A stretch of DNA of 64,000 nucleotides from Calonectria ilicicola (lineage: Eukaryota; Ascomycota; Sordariomycetes; Hypocreales; Nectriaceae): positions 5,270,001-5,334,000 of the forward strand of contig CP085826.1 in assembly GCA_020809705.1 (NCBI GenBank). The letters run 5' to 3'. Every line of letters begins with the position of its first letter. The stretch's first letter is position 1. Of the stretch, positions 46,057-56,826 are shown one piece after another. Below the pieces are notes generated by a model that saw nothing but the letters and a program-made list of their open reading frames with translations, had not been told where the DNA came from and searched no databases. Both the position numbers and the translations under genes were made by a program.

Positions 46057-47096
46057 ATGGCGTCCCAGCGAGTCCTGCAGCCGTTTATGGCCAAACCCAA
46101 CTCACTAATCCCACGTCCGCCAAGATGCTCAAATATCTGCCAACAATGTCATCGACAATTCACCACCACGACGGCGCAATGGGCGGGTCACAATAAATGG
46201 TCCAAGACCAAGCATATCAAAGCTGTTACTGACAAGAAGAAAATGAGTGAACGACAAAGCTTCACAAAAATGATCGCTATGTATTCCAGAAGTACGATTT
46301 CAGATGTTATTTGAAAAACATGGTCTGATCTGAGCATAGTGTATGGTGACAATTTGAACTTTAACCCATCATTGGCAAACGCAATTGCGGCAGCAACCAA
46401 AGGTATGCAGTTGAAGCACATGGAGCATCGCAAAAATATATCATCATGATGATGAAAAGGAAAGTACTGACTCGTGCTGTAGCGAGTATCCCGAAGAATT
46501 TGATCGAGGCAGCTATTGCGCGAGGTCAAGGTCGTTCTACCACAGGCGCTCAGCTAGAAACTATGTCTCTGGAGGTTCTCATGCCCCCGGATATTGCCTT
46601 GATCATCGATGCCGAAACAGATAACAAGACTCGTACGCTCCATGATCTCCGGCTAGTTGTCAAAAAGGCCGGTGGTGTCGTCGGCTCGACAGCATTCTAT
46701 TTTACAAGACGCGGACGAGCCGTGTTCAAGGCCAAAGAGGGTGGGCCCACTCTGTCTGATATCCTGGACGAGGCAATCGAGCATGAAGGGATGGAGGACG
46801 TAGAGGAGCTCCCAGACGGCAACTTCGTCGCCTGGACACAACCAAACACTGTTACCGCTATCACACAAGCCTTGTCGAAGAAGTTGGACCTCGAGGTTCT
46901 CGACTCAGAAATCGTTTGGGCACCCAACGAAGACACAAAGGTGTCTGTTGATTCCACGACATTAGCTGAGTCTCTCGATGGTCTTTTCTCTGGACTGAAA
47001 GAATTCAGCGAAGTCAAGGCCATTTATGCCAACGTACGCAAAGGATCCATTGAGGACGAGGAGTGGGACAAGGTAGAAAGGAACATGGATGTATAA
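46057..47096 (+). CDS. Mitochondrial translational activator, TACO1/YebC family
   Basis: Three exons: 46057-46291, 46340-46402 and 46483-47096, giving 303 residues; both introns are short and in phase 1. Residues 1-40 are basic with a mitochondrial presequence character. The YebC/TACO1 core starts at WAGHNKWSKTKHIK, the counterpart of MAGHSKWANIKHRK in bacteria. It continues across both junctions as NPSLANAIAAATKASIPKNLIEAAIARG, which confirms the splicing. Later come GGVVGSTAFYF and FVAWTQPNTV. In mammals TACO1 promotes translation of COX1; the yeast counterpart is a mitochondrial ribosome-associated protein. Bacterial YebC helps ribosomes at proline stretches. It is divergent from LAA1 and convergent with PET100, 210 bases away. 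Confidence 0.93.
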
Positions 47097-47306
47097 TATG
47101 TAAACACAGCGCAAAAAAAGCTGCGTCGTTTCAATTTCGTATACAATGATGCCCTTTGCTTCCCCAGAGTAGAGGTGTGAATATCTGCCATGTCCGAACC
47201 GAACGCCGTGAATACATCGTCATATTGACTCAGTCTACCTCCCTCGTTTATTATCATACACGTCCGGAGTATCGCCTCATCTCTCGAGTATTGGAGTCGA
47301 TCGGAT

Positions 47307-47322
47307 TTAGTTTTGCTGTTCC

Positions 47323-47365
<43 letters not shown>

Positions 47366-47692
47366 GCTGCTGCTGCTGCTGCTCGGGGTGGGCCTCGGCC
47401 CATCTTCGTTCCTCTTCCAACTTCCGTGCCATCCGCAGCTTCTGGCGAGCGACAATTCGATGGTACTCGGCCTCAACCTCCTCGCGGTCGCGGGGTACCT
47501 TGTTGCATTCCTCAGCCTTAGGCCAGAAGCCATGTACGGCAAAGCGGTCGTCGAGATTCGTGCCAAAGTAGTACATGATGCCAATGGGGAACATCAGGTA
47601 AGTGCCGAACTAGAATTGTGAGTCGCTGCATCGACTGGTGTGCAATTTTGAGCTTCTCGTACCTTGAAGACTTCTAAATTGAGGCCGCCCAT
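47307..47692 (-). CDS. PET100: Cytochrome c oxidase assembly factor Pet100
   Basis: Two exons on the minus strand, 47692-47663 and 47609-47307, giving 110 residues. Exon 1 encodes only MGGLNLEVFK; the 53-nt intron (GTACGAG..TTCTAG) joins in phase 0 to FGTYLMFPIGIMYYFGTNLDDRF, the single membrane segment and signature of Pet100. It is followed by FWPKAEECNKVPRDREEVEAE and a basic helix. The upstream in-frame ATG at 47776 was not chosen because the family begins MGG..LEVFK. Pet100 is an inner-membrane chaperone that joins Cox7, Cox8 and Cox9 subunits during complex IV assembly. The C terminus carries an unusual run of 20 Gln. Identification is secure despite the short length. Confidence 0.92.
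47322..47381 (-). repeat. Poly-Gln coding microsatellite (CAG)5(CAA)14(CAG)1
   Basis: On the coding strand the tract runs five CAG, fourteen CAA, one CAG, all Gln, ending five codons before the stop. The long pure CAA run is prone to slippage. Confidence 0.95.
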
Positions 47693-48202
47693 TTTGAATG
47701 CTGGTCCTGTTTGGATTGATTGAATCGCAAATGGTGTGATGTCGCAAAAGGTTGCAGAGGTCAGAGTGGGTAACATGATTGCCGCCCCTCATGCGACCCC
47801 GATACAGTGATAACCAATTCGCCACTAATTTCACTGTATCTGATTGGGCGAGCAAACACAGGCCAAACACACTCAGACAGCTCTACAAGTGCGAAAAAAA
47901 AGCAAAATGAAATGCGCCATGGGGTCATTATTATTTTACCATGTATATATTGGGGATTAATTCTCCGAACACTTCATAAAGACCTGTTCCGTTCTCTTTT
48001 AAGCAATGTATGCCAGAGATGAAGAATTATGCACCGTATCCTCAAACCACACTCGCCGCCTCCGGTATATGAACACCCCCAATGCCGCCATTGATTCAAC
48101 GCCGTCAACGTGATTGCGCCTAGAATCCCAGGTCTGTAGCCGTTAACCGTATGCAGGTGAGGCCTAATGCAAAAACACCTCCATCATGCCGAAAAAACGC
48201 CT
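47693..48202. other. PET100 upstream region, with inverted CCAAT
   Basis: 510 bases between the PET100 start and the next minus-strand stop codon. ATTGG at 47843-47847 is a CCAAT box in the PET100 orientation, about 150 bases before its ATG. No gene seen. Confidence 0.5.
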
Positions 48203-50032
48203 TCATTGAGACAGGTTGGAGCCTCCTTTATTCCTTAGCCGTGCTTCCTCCATCATCAGACGCTCTGTGAAGCTGCGTGGTGTACCAGAGAAGCCAGTGT
48301 TAGCGACGCTAGCGCGGAAACTGTTCAAATCACCTTCGTCCAATCCGCTGCGTCCATCTAGCCCTCCTACAAACGTATTAAACTGTCCCAGCGATGCGGC
48401 CTGGGCGTGGATTTCTGGATTACGGACGACTGGCATTATAACTGGTCGTCCTTTATATGAACCCAAAGAGCCGGCTTGGAACTTAGCCGTGGTTGGCGTT
48501 GTTGGTCCTGCCAATGGGGACGGTTTTGCAATATGAACTGCCGGTGATGTGGCGTACAATGATGGCTTAGACTCCTCCGAGACATCACCCACGTCATCTT
48601 GCTCTTCTTCCTCTTCCTCATCTGTGCCTACATCTGGGTACGGGTTGGCCCTTGGTTTTGGCGGGGCAGATAACCCTTCAAAGTGGAATAAATCGTCTTC
48701 CTCGTCAAAATCCTGTGGCACCGCGGTGTTTTCTACATGGCTCGATGGGTTCTGAGCTGGTTCTGATTTAACACTTGTGGTGGTTGTCTCGGACTTCGTA
48801 CGGGATGATTCCTTTGTCGGGGAGAGTGAAGCGGGTACTTGTTTATTGCTGAATGATTTTGGTTTGGCCATAGATAGAAAATCCTCGTCAGAGGATTCAC
48901 CATTGTCGACATCCTCCTCCGGCTCCTCACTCACGCTTCCCAGTTTATGCGAACTCAAAAGCGGCTCAGGTCCACGAGAAGGAGAAGGGGGTTCAGGAAC
49001 CGTAGGGGGGGCATTGACTAGTAGTTCCTGCTGTGATTTTTGGGGTGCAGGCGAAACCATCTCTTCTTGCTCTATGATAATTTCGTCAGAATTTGGGTCA
49101 ACAACCGTCCAAACAGTTCCAGAGTCAAGAGGCGCCCGAGACAAAGCCCTTAGTGCCTCCGAGGAAGATATTTTGCGAGGCGGCGCAAAATCCTCTGGTT
49201 CTTCGAATAAAGCAGAAGCAGAGCTGGGTGGCTCGGCGGATGAGGTGGATGAGATTGGCGGAAGAGCAATGAAATCAGATGCCTGGGGCGAGGCCGTGGG
49301 TAGCACTTCCGCCCCCATAAAATCGAAACGAACGCGCCGGGGGCTTTGCGAAGGTTTGGATGAAGATGAGGACCGACGAAGAGCGCTGCGTGGTGTTTTT
49401 ACGTCGCTTCGATCTGAGAGCACGGATGAAGTTGTGTCGTCTGTGGAACGACGAACATGATTTGGGCGAACAGGCAGCTGAGGCGTCACGGGTAAGGCAT
49501 CCTGCAACGCCTGTAAACCTGTTTGCTGATCCATGTCTGCGGCTTGGCCCTCTACTTGGATGCCTAGGTCAGGCAACCGCAATGGACCAGGGTTTGAGAG
49601 GCCAGCAACAGCGAGGGGAGGCGACGTAGGCAGTCGGGGAGAGCTGTCCAGCAACGGGAGGTAGCTTGGGGTGAAAAGACCTTGGAGTTCCTGATCTCGG
49701 TCGCGGGGGCTTCCAGGTGGCTCCGTGACTCCCGATCCGGAGGCAGAGACATCAGTCGGCGGGGAGTGGTGGCGTTGACCCGATCCGGGGCGGTCGAATG
49801 CTCGTGAGTCAGCGGAATCAAGGTCGAGGCTGGGACTGAGGGCAGGGTAATTGTGTAAGCACTTGGCAAGTGATTGCCGCACTTGAGAAGCGACAGAGGG
49901 TGACACATCGCGGAGTAGACTGTGGTAGTAGCGCAGGAAGTCAGCCTCCATATCGTGGCGATATGCCTGAACCTTGCGGTCGAGGTCTGCAAGGCGGGTC
50001 TGGAGGCTCTCAACGAGCCGGGCCTCGTCCAT
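48203..50032 (-). CDS. Disordered Ser/Pro/Glu-rich protein with RVxF-like motif
   Basis: Single exon. I start at the ATG at 50032, giving 609 residues. The frame is open for about 41 codons further upstream but has no ATG there, so an extra 5' exon is possible. Residues 1-60 form a helical, probably coiled-coil segment (DEARLVESLQTRLADLDRKV). Nearly all the rest is Ser/Pro/acid-rich and likely disordered, with SPRRVRFDF at about residues 230-238. This fits the [RK]VxF docking motif for protein phosphatase 1. The C-terminal 100 residues are less biased (SYKGRPVIMPVVRNPEIH, then FTERLMMEEARLRNKG) and look like the conserved folded or binding part. Family name unknown; a phosphatase-linked or cytoskeletal role would be speculation. 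Confidence 0.75.
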   Translation of the reverse strand: MDEARLVESLQTRLADLDRKVQAYRHDMEADFLRYYHSLLRDVSPSVASQVRQSLAKCLHNYPALSPSLDLDSADSRAFDRPGSGQRHHSPPTDVSASGSGVTEPPGSPRDRDQELQGLFTPSYLPLLDSSPRLPTSPPLAVAGLSNPGPLRLPDLGIQVEGQAADMDQQTGLQALQDALPVTPQLPVRPNHVRRSTDDTTSSVLSDRSDVKTPRSALRRSSSSSKPSQSPRRVRFDFMGAEVLPTASPQASDFIALPPISSTSSAEPPSSASALFEEPEDFAPPRKISSSEALRALSRAPLDSGTVWTVVDPNSDEIIIEQEEMVSPAPQKSQQELLVNAPPTVPEPPSPSRGPEPLLSSHKLGSVSEEPEEDVDNGESSDEDFLSMAKPKSFSNKQVPASLSPTKESSRTKSETTTTSVKSEPAQNPSSHVENTAVPQDFDEEDDLFHFEGLSAPPKPRANPYPDVGTDEEEEEEQDDVGDVSEESKPSLYATSPAVHIAKPSPLAGPTTPTTAKFQAGSLGSYKGRPVIMPVVRNPEIHAQAASLGQFNTFVGGLDGRSGLDEGDLNSFRASVANTGFSGTPRSFTERLMMEEARLRNKGGSNLSQ

Positions 50033-52170
50033 GTCGCCTAACAGGTTCCTGCTCGGGGAGTGGACAATGGCAGTGTTATCGGTATGCGCATGACGCAAGG
50101 CGTGTGGCTTCGGGTTGGTCTCGGGAGATGTGTGCCAGAAGTCTGGGTCGGCCAAGGTTGTGAGGGTGGAATTAAGACTGGCCCGCGTGAGCGAAGAAAT
50201 GGGTAATTTTGATAGCGCTGCGCTTTCTGGAGTCCAGCTGTCGTGTGGTGCGGGTACCAGCTGGTGCTTTGCTAGCGGCTGGTTCGGGGCGCTGCCACGG
50301 GTGAGGCCATTGGGGCCATTGGGGTTGGGATGTGCCTGGTAAAGTGGCCGTAAATTGTGTTTACGATGTAGGCGGGCCCTATGCTTCTGTCGTATTCGCC
50401 AGAGTGTGCTATTCCCTATGCCCGACCCGTCTGCTAACTGTGTGTCCGCCCAGGACCAGAGTTGATATTGGCTTTTTTTTTCATGGCTGGCCGGTTGCGG
50501 AGCGAGGCTCTGCCAGTTGGAGGAGGGGGGGAGGGCGCCAAACGCTACTAGGTGTTCTGAGTTTCCCTAAGGGCTGCGTCTCAATTGGGCAGCCGGGCGT
50601 GCGAACAGCGCAAAGGTGAACCCCGAACCAGACCCCGCGAACCAAATGTTGGCTTGCAGCAGCCTTTTGGTTGAGCACCTGACTGTGTGGGCTGTGTGCT
50701 CCACGGCCACGAGGGCTCTGTGGGTCTGGTCTTGTTGGTCTCGACTCCCGGCAGCCCTCTGTAAATCGGCAGAGGTCCGGCGAGGGGATGAATGCCGAAG
50801 CCAGTACCGAGTACCTGGCGTCGTCGAGTTGCGCATCATGAAATCTGCCAACGCCCAGTGCAAAGCTCAGATTAGCGAGTCATGCAACCCTAGAGGCAAA
50901 CCCAACCAATTAATGCCGTGGAAATGAGTGCAATTGGGCTTCTTATCCATTAGAGTTCCATGGGGGCTTACACAATCTTAAACATCATCGACGATCACCA
51001 AATCTAACCCTGGCAAATGTCACATTTAATAAATCTACCGTCCAAAACATCCACTTTACCGGTTGGCGAGCGACAGAGTTTGAGACATGGATGGCATCAG
51101 GGCCCTGCACGAAGCCAGGTAGACAACAGAACACAAACACGTCGCACAATCGCAAATTTGTATTAACACCCGAGAATTGAAATTGCGATAAGGTGAATTG
51201 ATATCAACTTGGATATTTATCTGTTTTAAATATCCTAAACAAGTACTACCCTCTTTTCAAAGCACATTTAACAGGGGTTGTCGAAATATGAATTGGCTCT
51301 ATGTACTGCGTGGGGTGGTAATGCTCTTCATCCTGTGCATCCACTTTTGGCACTTAGGTGAACAGCATCAAATTGGAGCCAGATGTTTGATTTCAACATG
51401 CTTTCGTTTATTTGTCTCTAATTCATTCCTTTTTTCAAATATCCCTAGGGCCTTTTAGTAAGAACACTACCACATTTCTAGTAACATAGAGCTCTTTATG
51501 CCACGCCCACCTCATCTGTAGTACTTTGCTTGGGACACAACTTATTCGTTCCATTCTAGAAATAAACGGCGACCAATTACTACGGAGCAGCCAGTGCACC
51601 TTGCGATTTTTCCCATCAACCCGGAGTGCATCAATTACAGGGTGCTGTCAATAGTATCAGCTCCGTAATTACAATACCTAAGATCTCTGTTGTATGTCAA
51701 GTTGTCCCTCACTGGCCTTGCCACGATACCCACCGCAGGTGAAAAAGGAAAAAGAAATACAAGGTAAGTTGACAAGCTATTCAATATAGATGCTGCTTCC
51801 GGATTTATTCAATTAATCATTGGTATATTTTTTCTTTTCTGTTCTTAAATATTTTTTCCTTTCTACTTTTCTATTTCCCATGCTGTTTTTTTCCTTTTCT
51901 TTGTCAAATTGGTTTTTATCACAGGCGCATTGATGGCAGTGGGGCTCACCGCCTTCTTCTTCGGGCCAGCTCGGTACATTGTGCCAGAAATTGTTGCTCC
52001 GAACGCCCAAGCTGCATCTACCCAAGTTCACCACTCCAGAACCTCTCTACAGCTCCAGCTATTTTCCCCGGTCTCCCCTCAACTGGCAAGCTTGCTCCAT
52101 GCTTGTTGTGTCGGCGCATCTATTCAAGATACCCCGCTGAATCCTTGAGAGCTGTACTCACCGTCTCACC
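50033..52170. other. Divergent intergenic region, 2.1 kb
   Basis: Lies between the divergent disordered-protein and CFIm25 genes. The part next to 50033 continues the open frame of the former without an ATG. 50940-51800 is AT-rich. 51820-51905 is a strong pyrimidine tract, and a 71-codon upstream ORF follows (listed separately). No other gene is recognised. Confidence 0.5.
51933..52148 (+). promoter_or_regulatory. 71-codon upstream ORF before CFIm25
   Basis: ATG at 51933, TGA ending at 52148, 22 bases before the CFIm25 ATG. The peptide starts with a hydrophobic stretch (MAVGLTAFFFGP, then YIVPEIV). It could be an upstream ORF in a long leader, a small separate gene, or chance. A pyrimidine tract and CACAG at about 51923-51927 just before could also be an intron 3' end in the leader. 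Confidence 0.35.
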
Positions 52171-53024
<854 letters not shown>

Positions 53025-53597
53025 CACTTCTAGGATATGAGATTGGAGACATGGCAATGGTGTTTGGCGTTGATGGCGTAAATCAGAGCGAGAGTTTTGT
53101 TTTGGTCTCTTTTTTCTGTCATCCTATAGATGCGATCTGGGCATCATGATATACATATCCGGCCAGGGCAAATATATTCCCAGTGTATCGCGAGTCGAGG
53201 CCTGGTGCCCATATAGAGGTAATGGAACGTTCTCCTCGGGTAGTTACGTTACGAACTGTTGGCTTGGGGTTTTTGTCGCTTCTGTGGAATTATCTTGAGA
53301 TAACACACTCAATAGTAGGCTAATAGGCCAAGAAAAGTACAAAATTCACATGAGAGCTAAAAGGAACAAATTTTGAGATCTGATATATTTCGTGACCATG
53401 ACCCATCTGGTACTAATGGGCACATCATAAAAAAACTCTCACAAACCATACATCAGCATTGTTCGCATGCAAAATTAGCAGCTCAGCTCACAATGTCTGA
53501 CCATTGGCTTCGATATATGAATATCTGGAGTGGGTTCCTATATCATGATCGTGGTCAGTCCTGCTGACTTGTCCCTCGGCATTTTCAGTTTGTCTTT
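53025..53597. other. 3' regions of CFIm25 and the YjbQ gene
   Basis: 573 bases between convergent stop codons, AT-rich. It holds no recognisable gene. Confidence 0.5.
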
Positions 53598-54457
53598 TTA
53601 TGCTTTTTCTCCTTGGATTGTTGCCATGACACGGCGTTGGTGTCTACTTGCGCGGAATTCAAGGTACCAAATTCCCTGCCAAGTACCAGTTGCCTGCTAA
53701 GCATTAGCATGGCTGTATACCCGTCCAAGAAGCGATGATCAACTTACAAGCTTTCCATCCTTGATGGGAATAGTGACACTAGCGCCGATGAGTGCCGATT
53801 TGATGTGAGCCTATTCAGGTTAGCGACGTTTCCTTATATTTAGGTGATGGACAGTGGATAAGAAAACATACCGGCATATCATCAGGACCCTCAGCACTAT
53901 GTACAACACATGTTAGCAACGTAGCGACTGGGGGAACGAGAAGAAACCGACCTGTGGCGGTAAAGCTCCTCTCCTCTAGGTCCCTCTGCAGGTGCAATAC
54001 GATCGAGAGCATCGCTCATGTCCTCTCTAACATCTTCATCCCCTTTCATATCATTTTAGTATTTGTGCCTCCCAGCGTATCAAAGGATAGAGAACTCACA
54101 GTTCTCGTTCAGACTTAATGCGCAACTAGTGTGCTGAACAAAAAGATTGAGCAGGCCAACTTTGTACTCCCGAATTTCTGGGAGGGCGGAAAGAACTTGA
54201 TCCGTGATGAGGTATGAACCTCGCGACTTGGCCGGTAGCGTAAATTGTTTCTGGAACCAAGTCATGGTGGTGGTGTGCTCTAGGGTAGGTGGGGGAACGG
54301 TTGGCCTTGGAGGAGATGTTGAGCCTGGCAATCCCAGGATGCTGAATGGCAAGGTCCAGATAAAGTTGAATAGTCCTGGGAAGAGCGCGATGAGTATCAG
54401 GAGGCAGAGCCAGATGGGGGTTGCGCTTGTGAGGGATGTGCGGGACGATGAAGGCAT
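53598..54457 (-). CDS. YjbQ/UPF0047 family protein with N-terminal membrane anchor
   Basis: Five exons on the minus strand: 54457-54100, 54042-53952, 53896-53872, 53810-53748 and 53693-53598, giving 210 residues. Every join restores a family motif: [63 protein letters not shown], and the final RRVMATIQGEKA. Bacterial YjbQ members have about 140 residues and have been linked to a secondary thiamine-phosphate synthase activity; the true role is unclear. Here residues 1-65 are extra and contain one hydrophobic segment (about 14-38, IWLCLLILIALFPG and on). A second in-frame ATG at 54265 (MTWFQKQF) would give a 147-residue soluble form of normal family length. Exon 3 is only 25 bases. The last acceptor is a tandem TAG-CAG. 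Confidence 0.88.
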
Positions 54458-54933
54458 TATCACTGTTAAGCTTCCTATGACGGGGGATTTAGTGGGGCGT
54501 TTCGATGGTTAACAAGGACAAGAGACGCTGGCCAATACGGTCGCGGCATTTATAATCGGAGCCATCCCGCCTTGAGATTGTGTGAGGATTCCCTCCAAAA
54601 TGTCATGGTGCGATGGCAATGGTAGATACAACACGCGTCTAAAACAAGAAAATAGCACCCAGCGAGAGCAAGGTTGCAGTGCACCCCACGGGGAACAACC
54701 AATCCACCGTTTCCCGGCCCTGACGCTCTCTTGGGAAAGTCGAATTGACTTTGTTAATATTCACGCTTTTGCTGTAGACCACGTTTAACCATTTGTTGCA
54801 TTCGAGTAGTATGTACATGATCCGGAATCTCCTCTAAGACATAATGCAGTCCGTGTTACGCTAGAACTCGGCTGTGACACATTCAGTGCCCAATGGGCTC
54901 CAACAATTCCAACTCCAGGTGGCCGAACCTCGA
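54458..54933. other. Intergenic between YjbQ and NDUFS6 genes
   Basis: 476 bases between two minus-strand genes: the promoter of the YjbQ gene and the 3' end of NDUFS6. Nothing else recognised. Confidence 0.5.
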
Positions 54934-55540
54934 TTATTGCAGGGGGTAGGAAGTCTCGGGGAGGGATTCGAGGTGCTCTCGGTGATGCTCATTGGCCTAG
55001 AATGCCGTAAATTAGTTCCCAAATCCAATATGCCTGTGAATATAGAGTGTCATACGTAAGGAATGCCGCAGTAGTTGCAGGTGGCAATCTCAGCTTTGTC
55101 GGTGTTGATGAAGATTCTGGGGTGGCCGCTGGGACCACCGCCTCCATCGCAAGCAACAATACGGTCATGAGTCCATCGGACTGGTTGCTTGTGAATCAAC
55201 TCAATAGCGGCTTGAGGTTGAGGCTGTTCTCATGGTTAGCCATTTGCTTGCTTCCCTGATGTCCCGAGTTCCGTCGTACCTGAACACTGAAGTCTGTCTG
55301 CTCGAAACGGGGACCGGTCATGGCCACAGTACGAGGACGCTGGCTTCGAGACCAAACACCGACGCGGTTGGGGGCCTGCTTGATCTCGACAGACTTGGAG
55401 TCTTCGGCGACGGCGGGGGACGTCTCGGTCGATTGGGTAACTGCGGCTTCGAGTTGCCGGGCCGAGGTGGTGAAAGCTCGCTGGGAGAGGCGCACGTTGC
55501 GCGCAAAGGCGCCAATTGCCCTCAATTGAGATGTGGCCAT
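54934..55540 (-). CDS. Complex I 13-kDa zinc subunit (NDUFS6)
   Basis: Three exons on the minus strand: 55540-55280, 55223-55056 and 54996-54934, giving 163 residues, all joins in phase 0. The N-terminal 30 residues (MATSQLRAIGAFARNVRL) are a mitochondrial presequence. The conserved part is KQPVRWTHDRIVACDGGGGP, then SGHPRIFINTDK and CNYCGIPY, with ANEHHREHLESLP supplied by the last small exon. The Zn ligands Cys..His..CxxC are all present. In complex I this subunit sits at the base of the peripheral arm and is needed in late assembly. Reading through the second intron would stop after two codons, so the last exon is required. It is divergent from the MPP6-type gene. Confidence 0.95.
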
Positions 55541-55956
55541 TTCGAATGCGTCGGAAACCGGGTGTGCGGATCGATTCGACGGTGCTCGGCTCGTGAATGT
55601 AGTTGCAGGGTGTTGAGGTAGTTCAAGCTGCAGACGTCTGAGCCCGGAGAAGCTATTTATCCGACCCGAAATAATTTCTACCTCGACCACCAAGGTAGGA
55701 GAACGCGTTGGGTTTTGAGAGCCTTTGAGAAAAAAAACAGGCCTCATCATCCTCACCTGTCGAATTTCACCGAAATTTTGTCAGATACTAAGGCGCTAAT
55801 ACAGGGGGGAATATTTGGAATATCTGATATTTCAAATTCACAGCCGGTATCGTTTGCGCAACGCTTTCAACACCAAAACCGACATCGCCACCTAGTGAAG
55901 AATCTAATCGAGACGAATCGTAACGTTTGCAGTGTTCGACACAACCACTCCCAAGA
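55541..55956. promoter_or_regulatory. Bidirectional promoter of NDUFS6 and MPP6-type gene
   Basis: 416 bases separate the two divergent ATG codons; both promoters share this space. No defined motif stands out beyond AT-rich sequence near 55770-55840. Confidence 0.45.
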
Positions 55957-56826
55957 ATGGCGCCCGAAACTCCAAGAGGAGTCTCTTCGAGACTCCTCAC
56001 CATGAAGTTTATGCAGAGAGCAGCTGCCTCAACATCGGCTGCGGGAACACCAGATTCAGATGCCCACTCTACAAAGAAACGGAAGCTTGGGCACTCAACT
56101 CCAGAAGGCCGAATCGACTTGAACATCGACCAGGCGGCGATTAAGGCTGCTCTCGATGACCAAGAGGCAAAGCGACAAGCTGCTTTGGAGAAACATGTTG
56201 GCGCTGATACACACTGGGTCTTGAACAACAACTTAGTGACCGCGAAGACTACTAGCACTACACAAACCCCAATGAATATCGTCTATGTTGGGTATGGCGA
56301 CATTGATTCATCTAACGAGTCAGACAACAACGAAGACACCCCAGCGCAAGGACGTACATCGACGCGTAACTTTAAGAACTCCAAAACCCAGGCATGTTTA
56401 TCACTGATGGGCGGTACAACCGCGTGCTCTTGGGCGCCAGCTGACAATTCACAGAACACATCCACAGTAAAACCAACAAATGACTCAGAGGGCTCGAGTG
56501 ATGCTGAGGATTCAGATGCGTCTGAAGAACCAACACCAGGACGCAAGCGAAAGCCATCGAGTGATAGCCCGCACTCACGATCCGGACGAAGTCGCTCACG
56601 TTCTAGGTCCCAGTCTCGGCAAAACCTAGAAAATACCAAAGCAAAGGAATATCGTGATAAGAGGAAGAAGAAAGAGGTGAAGCTTAGCAAGCTGACCTCC
56701 ATATCTTCTGGAGGAGGAAGCCAATTTTCATCGCCTAATGGCAAGGCTATGTCATGCTTTAAGTGTCATCAACCTGGCCACAAAGCTGTAGATTGCCCCA
56801 ACTCAAATGGGCGGGCGAAGAGGTAA
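55957..56826 (+). CDS. MPP6-type exosome cofactor with CCHC zinc knuckle
   Basis: Single exon, 289 residues. The start at 55957 has a good context (AAGAATGG). Residues 8-22 read GVSSRLLTMKFMQRA, the hallmark of MPP6/MPHOSPH6 (LSSRxxxMKFM in yeast Mpp6), followed by KKRKL. Mpp6 anchors the Mtr4 helicase to the nuclear exosome and binds poly-pyrimidine RNA. The middle is acidic and Ser-rich (SSDAEDSDASEEP), then an Arg/Ser stretch (SGRSRSRSRSQSR) and a Lys-rich helix. At the end is a zinc knuckle, C267-FK-C270-HQPG-H275-KAVD-C280. Yeast and human Mpp6 lack such a knuckle; the TRAMP subunits Air1/2 carry several. The identity as MPP6 rests on one short motif, so moderate confidence. Confidence 0.75.
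   Translation: MAPETPRGVSSRLLTMKFMQRAAASTSAAGTPDSDAHSTKKRKLGHSTPEGRIDLNIDQAAIKAALDDQEAKRQAALEKHVGADTHWVLNNNLVTAKTTSTTQTPMNIVYVGYGDIDSSNESDNNEDTPAQGRTSTRNFKNSKTQACLSLMGGTTACSWAPADNSQNTSTVKPTNDSEGSSDAEDSDASEEPTPGRKRKPSSDSPHSRSGRSRSRSRSQSRQNLENTKAKEYRDKRKKKEVKLSKLTSISSGGGSQFSSPNGKAMSCFKCHQPGHKAVDCPNSNGRAKR

Noticed and set aside
47313..47621. Plus-strand frame encoding a long poly-Leu stretch.
   Set aside because: It is the reverse reading of the PET100 poly-Gln tract and conserved exon 2.
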